Source: an uncultured Prevotella sp.
Lineage (GTDB): Bacteria; Bacteroidota; Bacteroidia; Bacteroidales; Bacteroidaceae
DNA: 64,000 nt
Direction: 5' to 3'
Assembly: GCA_902800365.1 (NCBI GenBank)
Contig: CADCEF010000002.1
Location: forward strand, 1-64,000
A program made the translations under genes and the position numbers. The notes beneath the pieces are model-generated. The model saw only the letters and a list, made by a program, of their open reading frames with translations. It searched no databases and had not been told where the DNA came from. Each line of letters opens with the position of its first letter. Positions within the stretch are counted from its first letter, which is position 1. Below, one piece after another: positions 34,666-44,366 of this stretch.

Positions 34666-35808
34666 TTATTTCTTCAGTGGTACAGTAAAGCTAAAGGTAC
34701 TACCCTGCCCTTCGACAGATTCTACATAACAATCTCCTCCATTCTTGCGGGCAAAGTCCTGACAAAGTTGAAGTCCAAGACCAGATCCCTCTTCACCACC
34801 CGTGCCGTAGGTGGTATCGCCCTTCTTAAAGATAGAGCCAATTCTATCAGCAGAAATACCAACACCATGATCGGTAACACTGATTTTTGCAAAGTCGCCT
34901 TCTGCACTCATTCTGATTTCTATGCTAGAATTCTCTGGCGAGAACTTAATAGCGTTAGAAAGGAAATTACGCAGAACAGTTTTAAGCATATCGTTATCAG
35001 CGGTTACAACAAGACCTTGAGCAGATGGCTGCAAATCGAGTTTGATATGCTTTGTTTGAGCTATCATCTCAAAGATATCAACCACACCAGGAACAATATC
35101 ATTAAGATCAAGATCCTGAATTACAACTGAGAGGCGACCAGTCTGACTCTTAGTCCACTTAAGCAGATTATCGAGCAGATCGTGTACTTCCTCTGATTCA
35201 CGGTTAGCCTTATCAAGCAATTCATAAAGCTCAGCACCTACGGTATCAGGAGTTGCTGAAGCAACTACAAGGTTGAGAACCATACGGATGCTTGCCATTG
35301 GTGAACGAAGGTCGTGCGCAATAACAGAATACATCTTATCACGATTGCTAAGTGTAGCACGAAGCTCTGCATTCTGTTTCTCGATTATGCGCTTTGCAGC
35401 TACAAGTGATATCTGCTGCATAACACGCATTACAAGTTCCTCCTTATTAAATGGCTTGGTCAAGAAATCACTAGCACCAACCTGGAAGCCATGTACCAGA
35501 TCTTGTGGAGTATTCAATGCTGTAAGGAATATAATAGGAATATCCTTTGTATCTTCATCCTTCTTAAGAACAACTGCAGTATCAAAACCACTGATATCAG
35601 GCATCATGACATCAAGCAGAATAAGATCTGGATGTTCCTTCTTTGTCTGCTCAATACATGTGGTACCATTGTTGGCTGTAATAACTTGGAACTTCTCGTT
35701 AGTAAGCAAAATCTTAAGAAGTAAGACATTGCTCACAACATCGTCAACAATAAGTATTTTATACTCACTGCGATTTATTTTAGACTCGAGAGTGTCTGCT
35801 ACATCCAT
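34666..35808 (-). CDS. Receiver-histidine kinase hybrid (REC-HisKA-HATPase)
   Basis: A 380-residue soluble signalling protein. The receiver domain (about 16-132) has Asp66 in LILLDVMMPD, a Thr in FLTAL and Lys118 in FLTKPF. A coiled coil leads to the dimerisation domain with His165 in SVIAHDLRSP, followed by the HATPase domain (about 270-378; N box LRNFLSNAIKFS, G1 VTDHGVGIS, G2 SGLGLQLCQ). There is no membrane helix, so it takes its input through the receiver domain, i.e. from another kinase. It precedes nspC with no gap, which suggests, but does not prove, a link to polyamines. Confidence 0.93.
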   Translation of the reverse strand: MDVADTLESKINRSEYKILIVDDVVSNVLLLKILLTNEKFQVITANNGTTCIEQTKKEHPDLILLDVMMPDISGFDTAVVLKKDEDTKDIPIIFLTALNTPQDLVHGFQVGASDFLTKPFNKEELVMRVMQQISLVAAKRIIEKQNAELRATLSNRDKMYSVIAHDLRSPMASIRMVLNLVVASATPDTVGAELYELLDKANRESEEVHDLLDNLLKWTKSQTGRLSVVIQDLDLNDIVPGVVDIFEMIAQTKHIKLDLQPSAQGLVVTADNDMLKTVLRNFLSNAIKFSPENSSIEIRMSAEGDFAKISVTDHGVGISADRIGSIFKKGDTTYGTGGEEGSGLGLQLCQDFARKNGGDCYVESVEGQGSTFSFTVPLKK

Positions 35809-35852
35809 AACTTTAGCTAGTAATTGCTATAATAAAACGTTTTATATCGTTG

Positions 35853-35884
35853 CAAAAATAGTGCAATAATTTGAATTATCCAAA
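35853..35884 (-). promoter_or_regulatory. Promoter of the hybrid kinase-nspC pair
   Basis: On the minus strand TTTG (35884-35881), a 20-base spacer and TATTTTTG (35860-35853), 45 bases before the kinase ATG. Confidence 0.7.
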
Positions 35885-35928
35885 TTATTACACCATTTTT
35901 TTGCATTTTGAGGCTCTAAAGCCTATAT

Positions 35929-38900
35929 TTAACGATATTCAGACCATGATTTAATGCCAATTCCATCGATACCAACAGTACAGAACGCATGGATGAACGC
36001 ACTGGCCAAACGGCTGTTGGTAATCAGAGGAACATTAAGATCGATGGCTGCACGACGAATCTTATATCCGTTTGTAAGCTCATGGGTAGTAAGATTCTTT
36101 GGAATATTAACAACCATATCAATCTTGTGATCATGAAGCAGATCGAGGGCCTGAGGCTGTGCATCTTCTGATGGCCAATGTACCAAAGTGTTTGCGATAC
36201 CATTGTCGGTAAGATACTTAGATGTACCACCTGTAGCATAAAGTTCATAGCCATTCTCAACCAACTGGCGAGCAGCATCAATCATTTCAGCCTTCTGCTT
36301 GGCAGAACCAGTTGACAGAAGAACTGTCTTCTTTGGAATGCGGTGACCAACACTAAGCATTGACTTGAGCAGAGCTGTATCTGTGTTATCGCCGATACAT
36401 CCTACCTCACCTGTAGATGCCATGTCAACTCCAAGAACAGGATCGGCCTTCTGCAGACGATTAAATGAGAACTGAGAAGCCTTTATACCTACATAATCTA
36501 GGTCGAACAGGTTCTTTTCGGGCTTTTCTACAGGCAGGCCAAGCATTACCTTTGTAGCCAAATCGATGAGGTTAAGCTTAAGTACCTTACTTACGAATGG
36601 GAAAGAACGTGAAGCACGGAGGTTACACTCGATTACAAGTATATCGTTCTCGCGAGCCATGAACTGAATATTGAACGGTCCGTTGATATGCAGAGCCTTG
36701 GCTATCTGACGAGAGATACGCTTGATGCGGCGCACTGTTTCTACATACAGTTTCTGTGGAGGGAACTGAATAGTAGCATCACCAGAGTGAACACCGGCAA
36801 ACTCGATGTGCTCACTGATGGCATAAGCCATAATCTCGCCATCCTTTGCCACAGCATCCATTTCAATTTCCTTTGCATTCTCAATGAACTTAGAAACAAC
36901 AACTGGATGATCCTCAGATACGTTGGCGGCAAGCTGGAGAAACTTCTCAAGCTCTTCCTTATTAGAGCAAACGTTCATTGCTGCACCAGAGAGCACGTAT
37001 GAAGGACGAACCAGAACTGGGAATCCTACTCGGTCTACAAAATTATCGATATCCTCCATTGAAGTAAGTGCGCTCCATTCTGGCTGGTTCACGCCAATCT
37101 CGTTAAGCATCTGTGAGAACTTAGCACGATCCTCTGCTCCGTCAATATCGACAGCCTGAGTTCCAAGGATGTTTACGTGCTGCTCGTCAAGATATACAGC
37201 AAGATTGTTAGGAATCTGACCACCAGTAGAAACAATCACACCGTAGGGCTGTTCCATATCTATGATATCGAGAACACGCTCGAATGTGAGCTCGTCGAAA
37301 TAAAGGCGATCACACATATCGTAATCGGTAGATACTGTCTCTGGGTTATAGTTAATCATTACCGAACGCCAGCCTTCCTTACGGATGGTGTTGAGTGCCT
37401 GAACGCCACACCAGTCGAACTCAACTGACGAACCAATGCGGTAAGCACCAGAACCAAGAACGATGATTGATTTCTTATCAGCCTCAAACTTGATATCACT
37501 TTCCACACCACTATAAGTAACATAAAGATAGTTAGTCTGTGCGGGATATTCAGCAGCAAGAGTATCAATCTGCTTTACTACAGGCAGGATACCAAACTGC
37601 TTACGGCGATTACGAACCAACAGCAAAGCTTCATGCATATTGCGACTCTCGCCCTCAAGACCAAGAGCACGTGCAATCTGGAAATCGGTAAATCCATAAA
37701 CCTTAGCCTGACGCAGAATTTCATTATCAAGTGTATTGATATTCTGCTTCTTAAGCTGCTCATCAATGTCGATAATGTGCTTGAGCTTCTGCAGGAACCA
37801 CTTATCAATCTTTGTGAGTTCATGGATGCGATCGATATCGTATTGAGGATCGTGCATAGCCTTTGAGATAACAAAAATACGTTTATCTGTAGGCTCGCGC
37901 AAAGCTGCATCAATATCAGTTATCTTCAGTTCTTTGTTCTCAACATATCCATGCATGCCCTGACCTATCATACGAAGTCCCTTCTGGATAGCTTCCTCAA
38001 AGTTACGACCGATAGCCATAACCTCGCCAACAGACTTCATTGAAGAGCCAAGTTCCTTATCTACTCCATGGAACTTAGAAAGGTCCCAACGTGGTATCTT
38101 ACAAACCACATAGTCGAGTGCTGGCTCGAAGAATGCTGAGGTTGTTTTTGTAACAGAGTTCTTAAGTTCAAAGAGTCCATAACCCATACCAAGCTTAGCA
38201 GCAACGAAAGCCAAGGGATAACCAGTAGCCTTAGAAGCCAGAGCTGATGAACGACTCAAACGGGCGTTAACCTCAATAACTCGGTAGTCCTCAGACTGAG
38301 GATCGAAAGCGTACTGAACATTACACTCACCTACGATACCGATGTGACGGATAATCTTAATGGCAAGAGCACGGAGCTTATGATACTCTGAATTAGTAAG
38401 AGTCTGTGATGGAGCGATAACGATAGACTCACCTGTATGAATGCCCAGAGGATCGAAGTTCTCCATATTACATACTGTGATACAGTTATCGTAGCGGTCG
38501 CGAACAACCTCATACTCAATCTCTTTCCAACCCTTAAGTGATTTCTCTACAAGAACCTGTGGCGAGAATGCGAAGGCTTTCTCGGCAAGCTTATTCAGTT
38601 CGTCCTCATTATCGCAGAATCCTGAACCAAGGCCACCAAGTGCGTAAGCAGCACGAAGGATGACGGGATAGCCCAGAGAGGCTGCTGCCTTACGGGCATC
38701 TTCGATATTATCACATGCCTGACTCTTAATAGTCTTTACACCTATCTCGTCGAGTTTCTTTACGAAAAGCTCGCGGTCTTCAGTATCCATAATAGCCTGA
38801 ACAGGTGTGCCCAGAACCTTGACATTATACTTTTCGAGAACACCACTCTGATAGAGTTCTACACCACAGTTAAGTGCAGTCTGACCGCCAAAGGCCAAAA

Positions 38901-39156
38901 GGATTCCATCAGGGCGTTCCTTAGCGATAACCTTCTCTACGAAATAAGGCTGAACAGGGAGAAAATAAATCTCATCAGCTACACCCTCAGAAGTCTGGAC
39001 AGTAGCGATATTAGGGTTAATCAAAACAGTTTTGATACCCTCTTCGCGAAGTGCTTTAAGAGCCTGAGAACCACTATAGTCAAACTCACCAGCTTCACCA
39101 ATCTTCAATGCGCCTGAACCAAGTAACAGGACTTTCTTTATACTATTATCTTTCAT
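35929..39156 (-). CDS. carB: Carbamoyl-phosphate synthase large subunit
   Basis: A 1075-residue enzyme that joins bicarbonate, ammonia from CarA and two ATP to carbamoyl phosphate for pyrimidine and arginine synthesis. Two homologous ATP-grasp halves are visible: the first starts KVLLLGSGALKIGEAGEFDYSG, the second at about residue 560 with IIVLGSGAYRIGSSVEFDWCG. The C-terminal MGS-like domain (about 935-1075) begins KTVLLSTGS and binds allosteric effectors. I place the start at the ATG at 39156, three codons inside the longest frame, which begins with TTG. carA ends 15 bases upstream. Confidence 0.97.
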   Translation of the reverse strand: MKDNSIKKVLLLGSGALKIGEAGEFDYSGSQALKALREEGIKTVLINPNIATVQTSEGVADEIYFLPVQPYFVEKVIAKERPDGILLAFGGQTALNCGVELYQSGVLEKYNVKVLGTPVQAIMDTEDRELFVKKLDEIGVKTIKSQACDNIEDARKAAASLGYPVILRAAYALGGLGSGFCDNEDELNKLAEKAFAFSPQVLVEKSLKGWKEIEYEVVRDRYDNCITVCNMENFDPLGIHTGESIVIAPSQTLTNSEYHKLRALAIKIIRHIGIVGECNVQYAFDPQSEDYRVIEVNARLSRSSALASKATGYPLAFVAAKLGMGYGLFELKNSVTKTTSAFFEPALDYVVCKIPRWDLSKFHGVDKELGSSMKSVGEVMAIGRNFEEAIQKGLRMIGQGMHGYVENKELKITDIDAALREPTDKRIFVISKAMHDPQYDIDRIHELTKIDKWFLQKLKHIIDIDEQLKKQNINTLDNEILRQAKVYGFTDFQIARALGLEGESRNMHEALLLVRNRRKQFGILPVVKQIDTLAAEYPAQTNYLYVTYSGVESDIKFEADKKSIIVLGSGAYRIGSSVEFDWCGVQALNTIRKEGWRSVMINYNPETVSTDYDMCDRLYFDELTFERVLDIIDMEQPYGVIVSTGGQIPNNLAVYLDEQHVNILGTQAVDIDGAEDRAKFSQMLNEIGVNQPEWSALTSMEDIDNFVDRVGFPVLVRPSYVLSGAAMNVCSNKEELEKFLQLAANVSEDHPVVVSKFIENAKEIEMDAVAKDGEIMAYAISEHIEFAGVHSGDATIQFPPQKLYVETVRRIKRISRQIAKALHINGPFNIQFMARENDILVIECNLRASRSFPFVSKVLKLNLIDLATKVMLGLPVEKPEKNLFDLDYVGIKASQFSFNRLQKADPVLGVDMASTGEVGCIGDNTDTALLKSMLSVGHRIPKKTVLLSTGSAKQKAEMIDAARQLVENGYELYATGGTSKYLTDNGIANTLVHWPSEDAQPQALDLLHDHKIDMVVNIPKNLTTHELTNGYKIRRAAIDLNVPLITNSRLASAFIHAFCTVGIDGIGIKSWSEYR

Positions 39157-39170
39157 AATTACCAACTATA

Positions 39171-40244
39171 TTAGAGGGTTTCGATAAAACGGTCGAACAT
39201 AAATTCGGTATCTACAGGACCAGAGCATGCCTCAGGATGGAACTGAGATGAGAACCAAGGATGTGAGAGATGGCGGATTCCCTCGTTTGAACCATCGTTC
39301 ATATTAACAAAAAGCTCACGCCAGTCATTACCAAGAGTGCTGGCATCAACAGCATAACCGTGATTCTGAGATGTAACATAGCAACGGTTTGTACCTATCT
39401 CACGAACAGGCTGGTTGTGTGAACGGTGACCATACTTGAGTTTATAGATTGTAGCACCTCCTGCCTTAGCAAGCAACTGGTTACCCATACAGATACCACA
39501 GATAGGTTTACGCGATGCAGACATCTGCTTCTTCAGAATCTCTACTGCATCAACACACATATCAGGATCTCCAGGTCCGTTTGCAAGGAACAGTCCATCA
39601 AAGTCCATATCAGTATAATCGTAATTCCAAGGTACACGGATAACCTCAACACCCCGATTGATAAGACAACGGATGATATTATTCTTTACACCACAATCTA
39701 CAAGAACAACCTTACGGCCAGCTCCTTCATTATAGCGGATTATATCTTTGCATGATACTTTATCTACCCAGTTAACGCCCTCATACTCGGCAGTTGGAAT
39801 ATTCTCTGGTTCATCGTCGAATAAGATCTTACCCATCATCACTCCGTGCTCACGAAGCACCTTTGTCAGCTGACGTGTATCAATGCCTGTGATTCCAGGA
39901 ACGCCTTCACGCTTAAGCCAATCAGCAAGACCCTCATTTGCATTCCAATGTGAATAAGCCTCGCTATAATCACTTACGATTATTGCAGAAGCATAAATTT
40001 TGTCGCTCTCCATAAATGTGGCCAGACCATTCTTCTCTACTGTGAAAGGAGGCACACCATAGTTACCAACCAAGGGATAAGTAAGTGTCATCAACTGTCC
40101 GGCATAACTTGGGTCGGTAAGCGATTCTGGATAACCCATCATCGCTGTATTGAACACAACCTCGCCTGCTACGGGTTTCTCACTACCAAAGCTCTTGCCG
40201 TGAAATTTTGTTCCGTCCGAAAGGACAAGTGTTACATCTCTCAT
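39171..40244 (-). CDS. carA: Carbamoyl-phosphate synthase small subunit
   Basis: A 357-residue glutamine amidotransferase subunit that supplies ammonia to CarB. The N-terminal CPSase_sm domain covers about 1-135 (GTKFHGKSFG, VFNTAMMGYPESLTDPSY), the class I GATase domain about 165-355 with the nucleophile cysteine in CGICMGNQLL and the histidine-glutamate pair in QFHPEA. It directly precedes carB. A terminator separates it from glmS upstream, so carAB probably has its own promoter in the 73-base gap, which I could not define. Confidence 0.97.
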   Translation of the reverse strand: MRDVTLVLSDGTKFHGKSFGSEKPVAGEVVFNTAMMGYPESLTDPSYAGQLMTLTYPLVGNYGVPPFTVEKNGLATFMESDKIYASAIIVSDYSEAYSHWNANEGLADWLKREGVPGITGIDTRQLTKVLREHGVMMGKILFDDEPENIPTAEYEGVNWVDKVSCKDIIRYNEGAGRKVVLVDCGVKNNIIRCLINRGVEVIRVPWNYDYTDMDFDGLFLANGPGDPDMCVDAVEILKKQMSASRKPICGICMGNQLLAKAGGATIYKLKYGHRSHNQPVREIGTNRCYVTSQNHGYAVDASTLGNDWRELFVNMNDGSNEGIRHLSHPWFSSQFHPEACSGPVDTEFMFDRFIETL

Positions 40245-40276
40245 ATTCTTTCTTTATAATATCTTAATTCTATTTA

Positions 40277-40311
40277 GAAAAAAGGCGAAACGTTTATAAA
40301 AACGAATCGCC
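40277..40311 (-). terminator. Terminator of glmS
   Basis: On the minus strand GGCGA-TT-CGTTT-TTAT-AAACG-TT-TCGCC (40311-40284) followed by six T (40283-40278). A two-part stem separated by a TT/TT bulge, seven bases past the glmS stop. Confidence 0.85.
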
Positions 40312-40317
40312 CTAACT

Positions 40318-42162
40318 TTATTCAACAGTAACTGATTTAGCTAAGTTTCTCGGCTGATCAACGTTCTTACCTTTACAAACGGCAACGTGATAAGCCAACA
40401 ACTGAAGAGGAATCGTAGCAACCAATGGTTCGAGACATTCCTGAACATCAGGAAGTTCGATAACCTCATCAGCAATCTTCGCTATAGTATCATCACCCTT
40501 AGACACCAAGGCAATTACTCTACCCTGGCGAGCCTTAATCTCCTGTATATTTGATAGGACTTTTTCGTACATCGCATTATGTGTTGCGATAACTACGACT
40601 GGCATATCCGAATCAATGAGGGCAATAGGTCCATGTTTCATCTCTGCAGCAGGATAGCCTTCAGCATGAATATACGATATCTCTTTTAGCTTAAGTGCTC
40701 CCTCCAAGGCTACAGGATAAGAGAATCCACGACCAAGATACAAGAAATTATGTGCATAGGTGAAGGTGCGAGCCAAATCGGCAACCTTTTCATTGGTCTG
40801 CAATACCTCGCGAATCTTCATAGGTATCTCACTCAAGCCCTTAACAATCTCAAGATACTCATTACGTTTTACAGTACCCTTAGCTTCAGAAAGCGCGAGG
40901 GCAAACATTGTGAGCACGGTTACCTGACCAGTGAATGCTTTGGTTGAAGCAACACCAATCTCAGGACCTACGTGAATATATGTTCCGGTATCAGTGGCGC
41001 GAGGAATACTTGAGCCAATAGCATTACATATTCCATAAATAAAGGCTCCCTTCTCCTTAGCCAATTGAACTGCTGCAAGAGTATCAGCAGTCTCACCACT
41101 CTGACTAATTGCTATAACAACATCATCTTTGGTTACTACAGGATTACGATATCTGAACTCAGAAGCATATTCTACTTCAACAGGAATACGACATAGAGTT
41201 TCGATAATCTGCTTTCCGATAAGACCAGCATGCCATGATGTTCCACATGCAACAATTACCACACGCTTAGCATTAACCAACTGGCGACGATAATCGATAA
41301 GCGCAGAAAGGGTTACATGATCAGCCTCAACGTTAACGCGACCACGCATACAGTTAGTAAGGCACTCGGGCTGCTCAAAAATCTCCTTAAGCATAAAGTG
41401 AGGATAGCCACCCTTCTCAATCTGTCCAAGATCAATATCAACCGTCTTAACAGCCAGCTCCTGATCCTCACCATGGATATTAACTACATGAAGATCTTCA
41501 CCACGACGGATAACAGCGATATTACCATCCTCAAGGTACACCACTTTATCGGTATACTCAACAATTGGGCTGGCATCAGAACCAAGGAAGAATTCATCCT
41601 TACCAATACCTACCACAAGAGGACTCTGCTTACGAGCACATATAATCTGATTATTATCGCGCTTATCAAGAACGGCGATTGCATATGCGCCAATTACCTG
41701 ATAAAGGGCTACCTGTACTGCGGTAAGCAAATCAATATTCTTATGTTCCTTAATATATTCTATAAGCTGAACCAACACCTCAGTATCAGTATCAGATACG
41801 AAGTGAACGCCTTTTGCCTGGAGTTTCTCCTTTAGCTCAGCATAGTTCTCGATTATACCATTATGAATAATAGCAAGATTCTTGCTCTCGGAATAATGTG
41901 GGTGAGCATTACGAGAAGAAGGCTCGCCATGAGTAGCCCAACGAGTATGAGCAATACCAATGGTACCACTAATATTCTTATCACTACAATATTCACAAAG
42001 ATTGTCAACCTTACCTTTCGACTTGTAAACGTTCAAGTCGCCATTATCATTGATGAGAGCTACACCGGCGCTATCGTATCCGCGATATTCCAGTCGGCGC
42101 AAGCCTTTGATAAGTATTGGGAAAGCTTCTTTATTCCCGATGTATCCTACGATTCCACACAT
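40318..42162 (-). CDS. glmS: Glucosamine-6-phosphate synthase
   Basis: A 614-residue amidotransferase that makes glucosamine-6-phosphate from fructose-6-phosphate and glutamine, the first step of UDP-GlcNAc synthesis for peptidoglycan and LPS. The N-terminal GATase II domain (1-220) begins CGIVGYIG with nucleophile Cys2 and has HTRWATHG; the two SIS domains (about 290-420 and 460-605) bear CGTSWHAG, SQSGETADT and the terminal KSVTVE typical of GlmS. It has a consensus promoter and a terminator of its own. I see no glmS ribozyme-like structure in its 43-base leader. Confidence 0.97.
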   Translation of the reverse strand: MCGIVGYIGNKEAFPILIKGLRRLEYRGYDSAGVALINDNGDLNVYKSKGKVDNLCEYCSDKNISGTIGIAHTRWATHGEPSSRNAHPHYSESKNLAIIHNGIIENYAELKEKLQAKGVHFVSDTDTEVLVQLIEYIKEHKNIDLLTAVQVALYQVIGAYAIAVLDKRDNNQIICARKQSPLVVGIGKDEFFLGSDASPIVEYTDKVVYLEDGNIAVIRRGEDLHVVNIHGEDQELAVKTVDIDLGQIEKGGYPHFMLKEIFEQPECLTNCMRGRVNVEADHVTLSALIDYRRQLVNAKRVVIVACGTSWHAGLIGKQIIETLCRIPVEVEYASEFRYRNPVVTKDDVVIAISQSGETADTLAAVQLAKEKGAFIYGICNAIGSSIPRATDTGTYIHVGPEIGVASTKAFTGQVTVLTMFALALSEAKGTVKRNEYLEIVKGLSEIPMKIREVLQTNEKVADLARTFTYAHNFLYLGRGFSYPVALEGALKLKEISYIHAEGYPAAEMKHGPIALIDSDMPVVVIATHNAMYEKVLSNIQEIKARQGRVIALVSKGDDTIAKIADEVIELPDVQECLEPLVATIPLQLLAYHVAVCKGKNVDQPRNLAKSVTVE

Positions 42163-42205
42163 AAACTGTTTTGTCGTTTTGTCGTATAAGTTGTATTTTC
42201 GGCTG

Positions 42206-42236
42206 CAAAATTACAACAAAAATCCGAAACTACAAA
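42206..42236 (-). promoter_or_regulatory. Promoter of glmS
   Basis: On the minus strand TTTG (42236-42233), 19 bases and TAATTTTG (42213-42206), about 44 bases before the ATG. Confidence 0.75.
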
Positions 42237-42270
42237 CATTTTGCTAAAAAAATATTTTGTTTATCTTACA

Positions 42271-42309
42271 CAAAACAAAAAGTCCACCAAGATTCACATC
42301 TGGGTGGAC
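42271..42309 (-). terminator. Terminator of the tRNA-Asp pair
   Basis: On the minus strand GTCCACC-C-AGAT-GTGA-ATCT-T-GGTGGAC (42309-42282) followed by TTTTTGTTTT (42281-42272). Strong bulged stem just after the second tRNA-Asp; it isolates the tRNAs from glmS. Confidence 0.9.
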
Positions 42310-42315
42310 CCTCTG

Positions 42316-42389
42316 CGGTGCGTACGAGATTCGAACTCGTGACCTCCTGCGTGACAGGCAGGCATTCTAACCTACTGAACTAACGCACC
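42316..42389 (-). tRNA. tRNA-Asp (GTC)
   Basis: Minus-strand cloverleaf: acceptor GGTGCGT/ACGCACC, anticodon loop CTGTCAC between CCTGC and GCAGG, discriminator G as expected for tRNA-Asp. Identical in sequence to the neighbour at 42420-42493. Confidence 0.97.
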
Positions 42390-42419
42390 ATTACTATGGA
42401 ACGAATGAAAAAAAACTTG

Positions 42420-42493
42420 CGGTGCGTACGAGATTCGAACTCGTGACCTCCTGCGTGACAGGCAGGCATTCTAACCTACTGAACTAACGCACC
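42420..42493 (-). tRNA. tRNA-Asp (GTC), first copy in the pair
   Basis: Same structure as the copy at 42316-42389, separated from it by 30 bases; it is transcribed first, from the promoter at 42522-42552. Confidence 0.97.
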
Positions 42494-42521
42494 AAAGAAC
42501 GCTTTTCCTTATTTGCGGGTG

Positions 42522-42552
42522 CAAAGGTAGTGATATTTTTGGAACTACCAAA
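42522..42552 (-). promoter_or_regulatory. Promoter of the tRNA-Asp pair
   Basis: On the minus strand TTTG (42552-42549), 19 bases and TACCTTTG (42529-42522). Full consensus, located just after the stop of the GNAT gene. Confidence 0.8.
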
Positions 42553-42591
42553 ACTTTTCGGCATTTTTTTTGCGATTAAATCGCATTTTTT

Positions 42592-43095
42592 CTAAAAAAC
42601 GTACTGAACGAGCAAAGAATCGCGAAAATTCACCCCATCATACAGCCATTCTTTGATTTCTGACGCCACAACAAATCCTGCCTTCTGGAACAGCTTAAGC
42701 GACGAAACATTATCAATATCGATATAAGCATAGAGCTGATGAAGGTGCAAAATTCGCAATGCATAATCAGAAATCTGAGCAAGAACAGCAGTTCCGTATC
42801 CTTGACGCCGATAAGAATTAAGTATTATCAGCCCAACTTCAGCACGACAATTAGCAGGATCGAAACTAACAAGATCTACAACTCCCACTATCTTACCATA
42901 AGAATTTTCGACCATCATACGTACTTGGCGGTCGGTATAGATATCATTTTTAGCATTTGCAACATAATCGTGAAGCAAATAACGCGAATAAGGAACATTG
43001 GATGTACCAACATTCCATAGTTCTACATCATTCTCTATACGATAAAGAAGATCAAGATCTTCGGGCTCAATAGCTCTGAGTTTTATCTGTTTCAT
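42592..43095 (-). CDS. GNAT N-acetyltransferase
   Basis: A 167-residue acetyltransferase of the GNAT fold, close to RimJ/SpeG-like members (Acetyltransf_3). IKLRAIEPEDLDLLYRIEND is the typical start, and the acetyl-CoA loop is at about 98-108 in RRQGYGTAVL. Substrate unknown; relatives acetylate polyamines, ribosomal proteins or antibiotics. It is last in the ysxC operon, overlapping the GT2 gene by four bases. Confidence 0.9.
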   Translation of the reverse strand: MKQIKLRAIEPEDLDLLYRIENDVELWNVGTSNVPYSRYLLHDYVANAKNDIYTDRQVRMMVENSYGKIVGVVDLVSFDPANCRAEVGLIILNSYRRQGYGTAVLAQISDYALRILHLHQLYAYIDIDNVSSLKLFQKAGFVVASEIKEWLYDGVNFRDSLLVQYVF

Positions 43096-43934
43096 CCTAA
43101 ATGGAGTTTTTTGCGTATTATATCAACCAATGCCAAAGATGCGCGGAAATATATGGCACACTTTACAGGCAAGGTAAAAAATAAACAAAGATGACTATAG
43201 TGTTTACGGAAGAATATGAGCATGGCCTGATAGAACACATGCACGTAACGGAAATCAGACTTCTTTGTAGACTGTCCCTTATAATGTAAAATAGAATAAG
43301 GTATATACCAATTCTGCCATCCACCCTTCAGCAAACGATATGAAAGATCTATATCCTCGCCATACATAAAGAAATCCTCGTCAAGTAATCCAACCTGTTC
43401 AAGGGCTTTACGACGAATCATAAAGAACGCACCACTTACAACTTGTATCTGAGCAGCCTCATCCCAAGAGAGGTGACTCATATAATAACTCTTTGTAAAA
43501 CCTAACATCTTTCGTGCAGCAACAAAAGGTGTAGGAATAGCACGTCGACTCTCAGGAGCAATAGTTCCATCGCCATTATACATCTTAACACCCGCTCCAC
43601 CTGCATCAGGATGCAAATCCATAAATTGAAGCACGCCTTTAAAGGTTTCTTTATCAACTAATGTATCGGGGTTTAGAAGCAATACATATTCACCAACAGA
43701 TTGACGTATGGCAACATTATTGGCCTTTGAGAAACCAAGATTCTCATTATTATTAATAAGGTGTACCCAGGGATAATGACGTGAGACGAAATCAACGCTA
43801 TCGTCAGAGCTGTTGTTATCAACAACAAAAACCTCGCCCTCAATACCATCAAGAGCTATAGCAACACTATCTAGACAAGCTGTGAGGTATTGCCTAACAT
43901 TATAGTTGACGATAACAACAGAGAGTTTCATCAT
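43092..43934 (-). CDS. Family 2 glycosyltransferase
   Basis: A 280-residue GT-A glycosyltransferase. LSVVIVNYNVRQYLTACLDS is the N-terminal beta-alpha-beta start, FVVDNNSSDDSVD holds the nucleotide-sugar aspartates, LLLNPDT is the DXD-like metal motif and GEDIDLSYRLLKGGW is the acceptor-side motif of the rhamnosyltransferase-like subgroup. The C-terminus has a hydrophobic segment. Probably active at the inner membrane in LPS or capsule sugar addition. It overlaps the genes on both sides by four bases. Confidence 0.92.
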   Translation of the reverse strand: MMKLSVVIVNYNVRQYLTACLDSVAIALDGIEGEVFVVDNNSSDDSVDFVSRHYPWVHLINNNENLGFSKANNVAIRQSVGEYVLLLNPDTLVDKETFKGVLQFMDLHPDAGGAGVKMYNGDGTIAPESRRAIPTPFVAARKMLGFTKSYYMSHLSWDEAAQIQVVSGAFFMIRRKALEQVGLLDEDFFMYGEDIDLSYRLLKGGWQNWYIPYSILHYKGQSTKKSDFRYVHVFYQAMLIFFRKHYSHLCLFFTLPVKCAIYFRASLALVDIIRKKLHLG

Positions 43935-44353
43935 TCAGCTTCAACCTCTGATTTACAACGACTCATGCTTGGATATACAAACGGTAGACTGAGCAGCTGG
44001 ATAATTGCCAGATAACCGAATGTGGTATTCATGAACATATAATATAAATAGGTATTACCTACCATAGGGATAAGAATCAAAGCTAAACGCAGAAGTCCCC
44101 ACTTAAAAAGAGCATGCTCTTTCTTTGCTACGAGATCATCATGCACCTTATCAAACTTAAACAAGCGAAGCGCAAGGAAAACTCCACCCAAGGTGAGCAA
44201 CTCCATAAGCGAGACAAAAATAAACTCGGAAGTGTTTCTTTCCGTAAACAAACCAGACTCCAAGAATCCGGTCTCATAAGCAACTACTGCTGCCAATGCA
44301 AAGACTATTGCAAAGACAAAAAACGCCATCAGCTGATTTCTTGTTTCTTTCAT
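43931..44353 (-). CDS. Small four-helix membrane protein
   Basis: A 140-residue integral membrane protein with hydrophobic segments at about 9-27, 45-64, 87-105 and 110-130. I do not recognise a named domain. It lies between recR and the GT2 gene and overlaps the latter by four bases, so it may assist the glycosyltransferase, but there is no direct evidence. Confidence 0.75.
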   Translation of the reverse strand: MKETRNQLMAFFVFAIVFALAAVVAYETGFLESGLFTERNTSEFIFVSLMELLTLGGVFLALRLFKFDKVHDDLVAKKEHALFKWGLLRLALILIPMVGNTYLYYMFMNTTFGYLAIIQLLSLPFVYPSMSRCKSEVEAE

Positions 44354-44366
44354 ATCAATATAGTTT

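Noticed and set aside
42163-42270. glmS ribozyme or other riboswitch upstream of glmS
   Set aside because: The leader is only about 40 bases and shows no ribozyme core; the hairpin at 42282-42309 belongs to the tRNA terminator.
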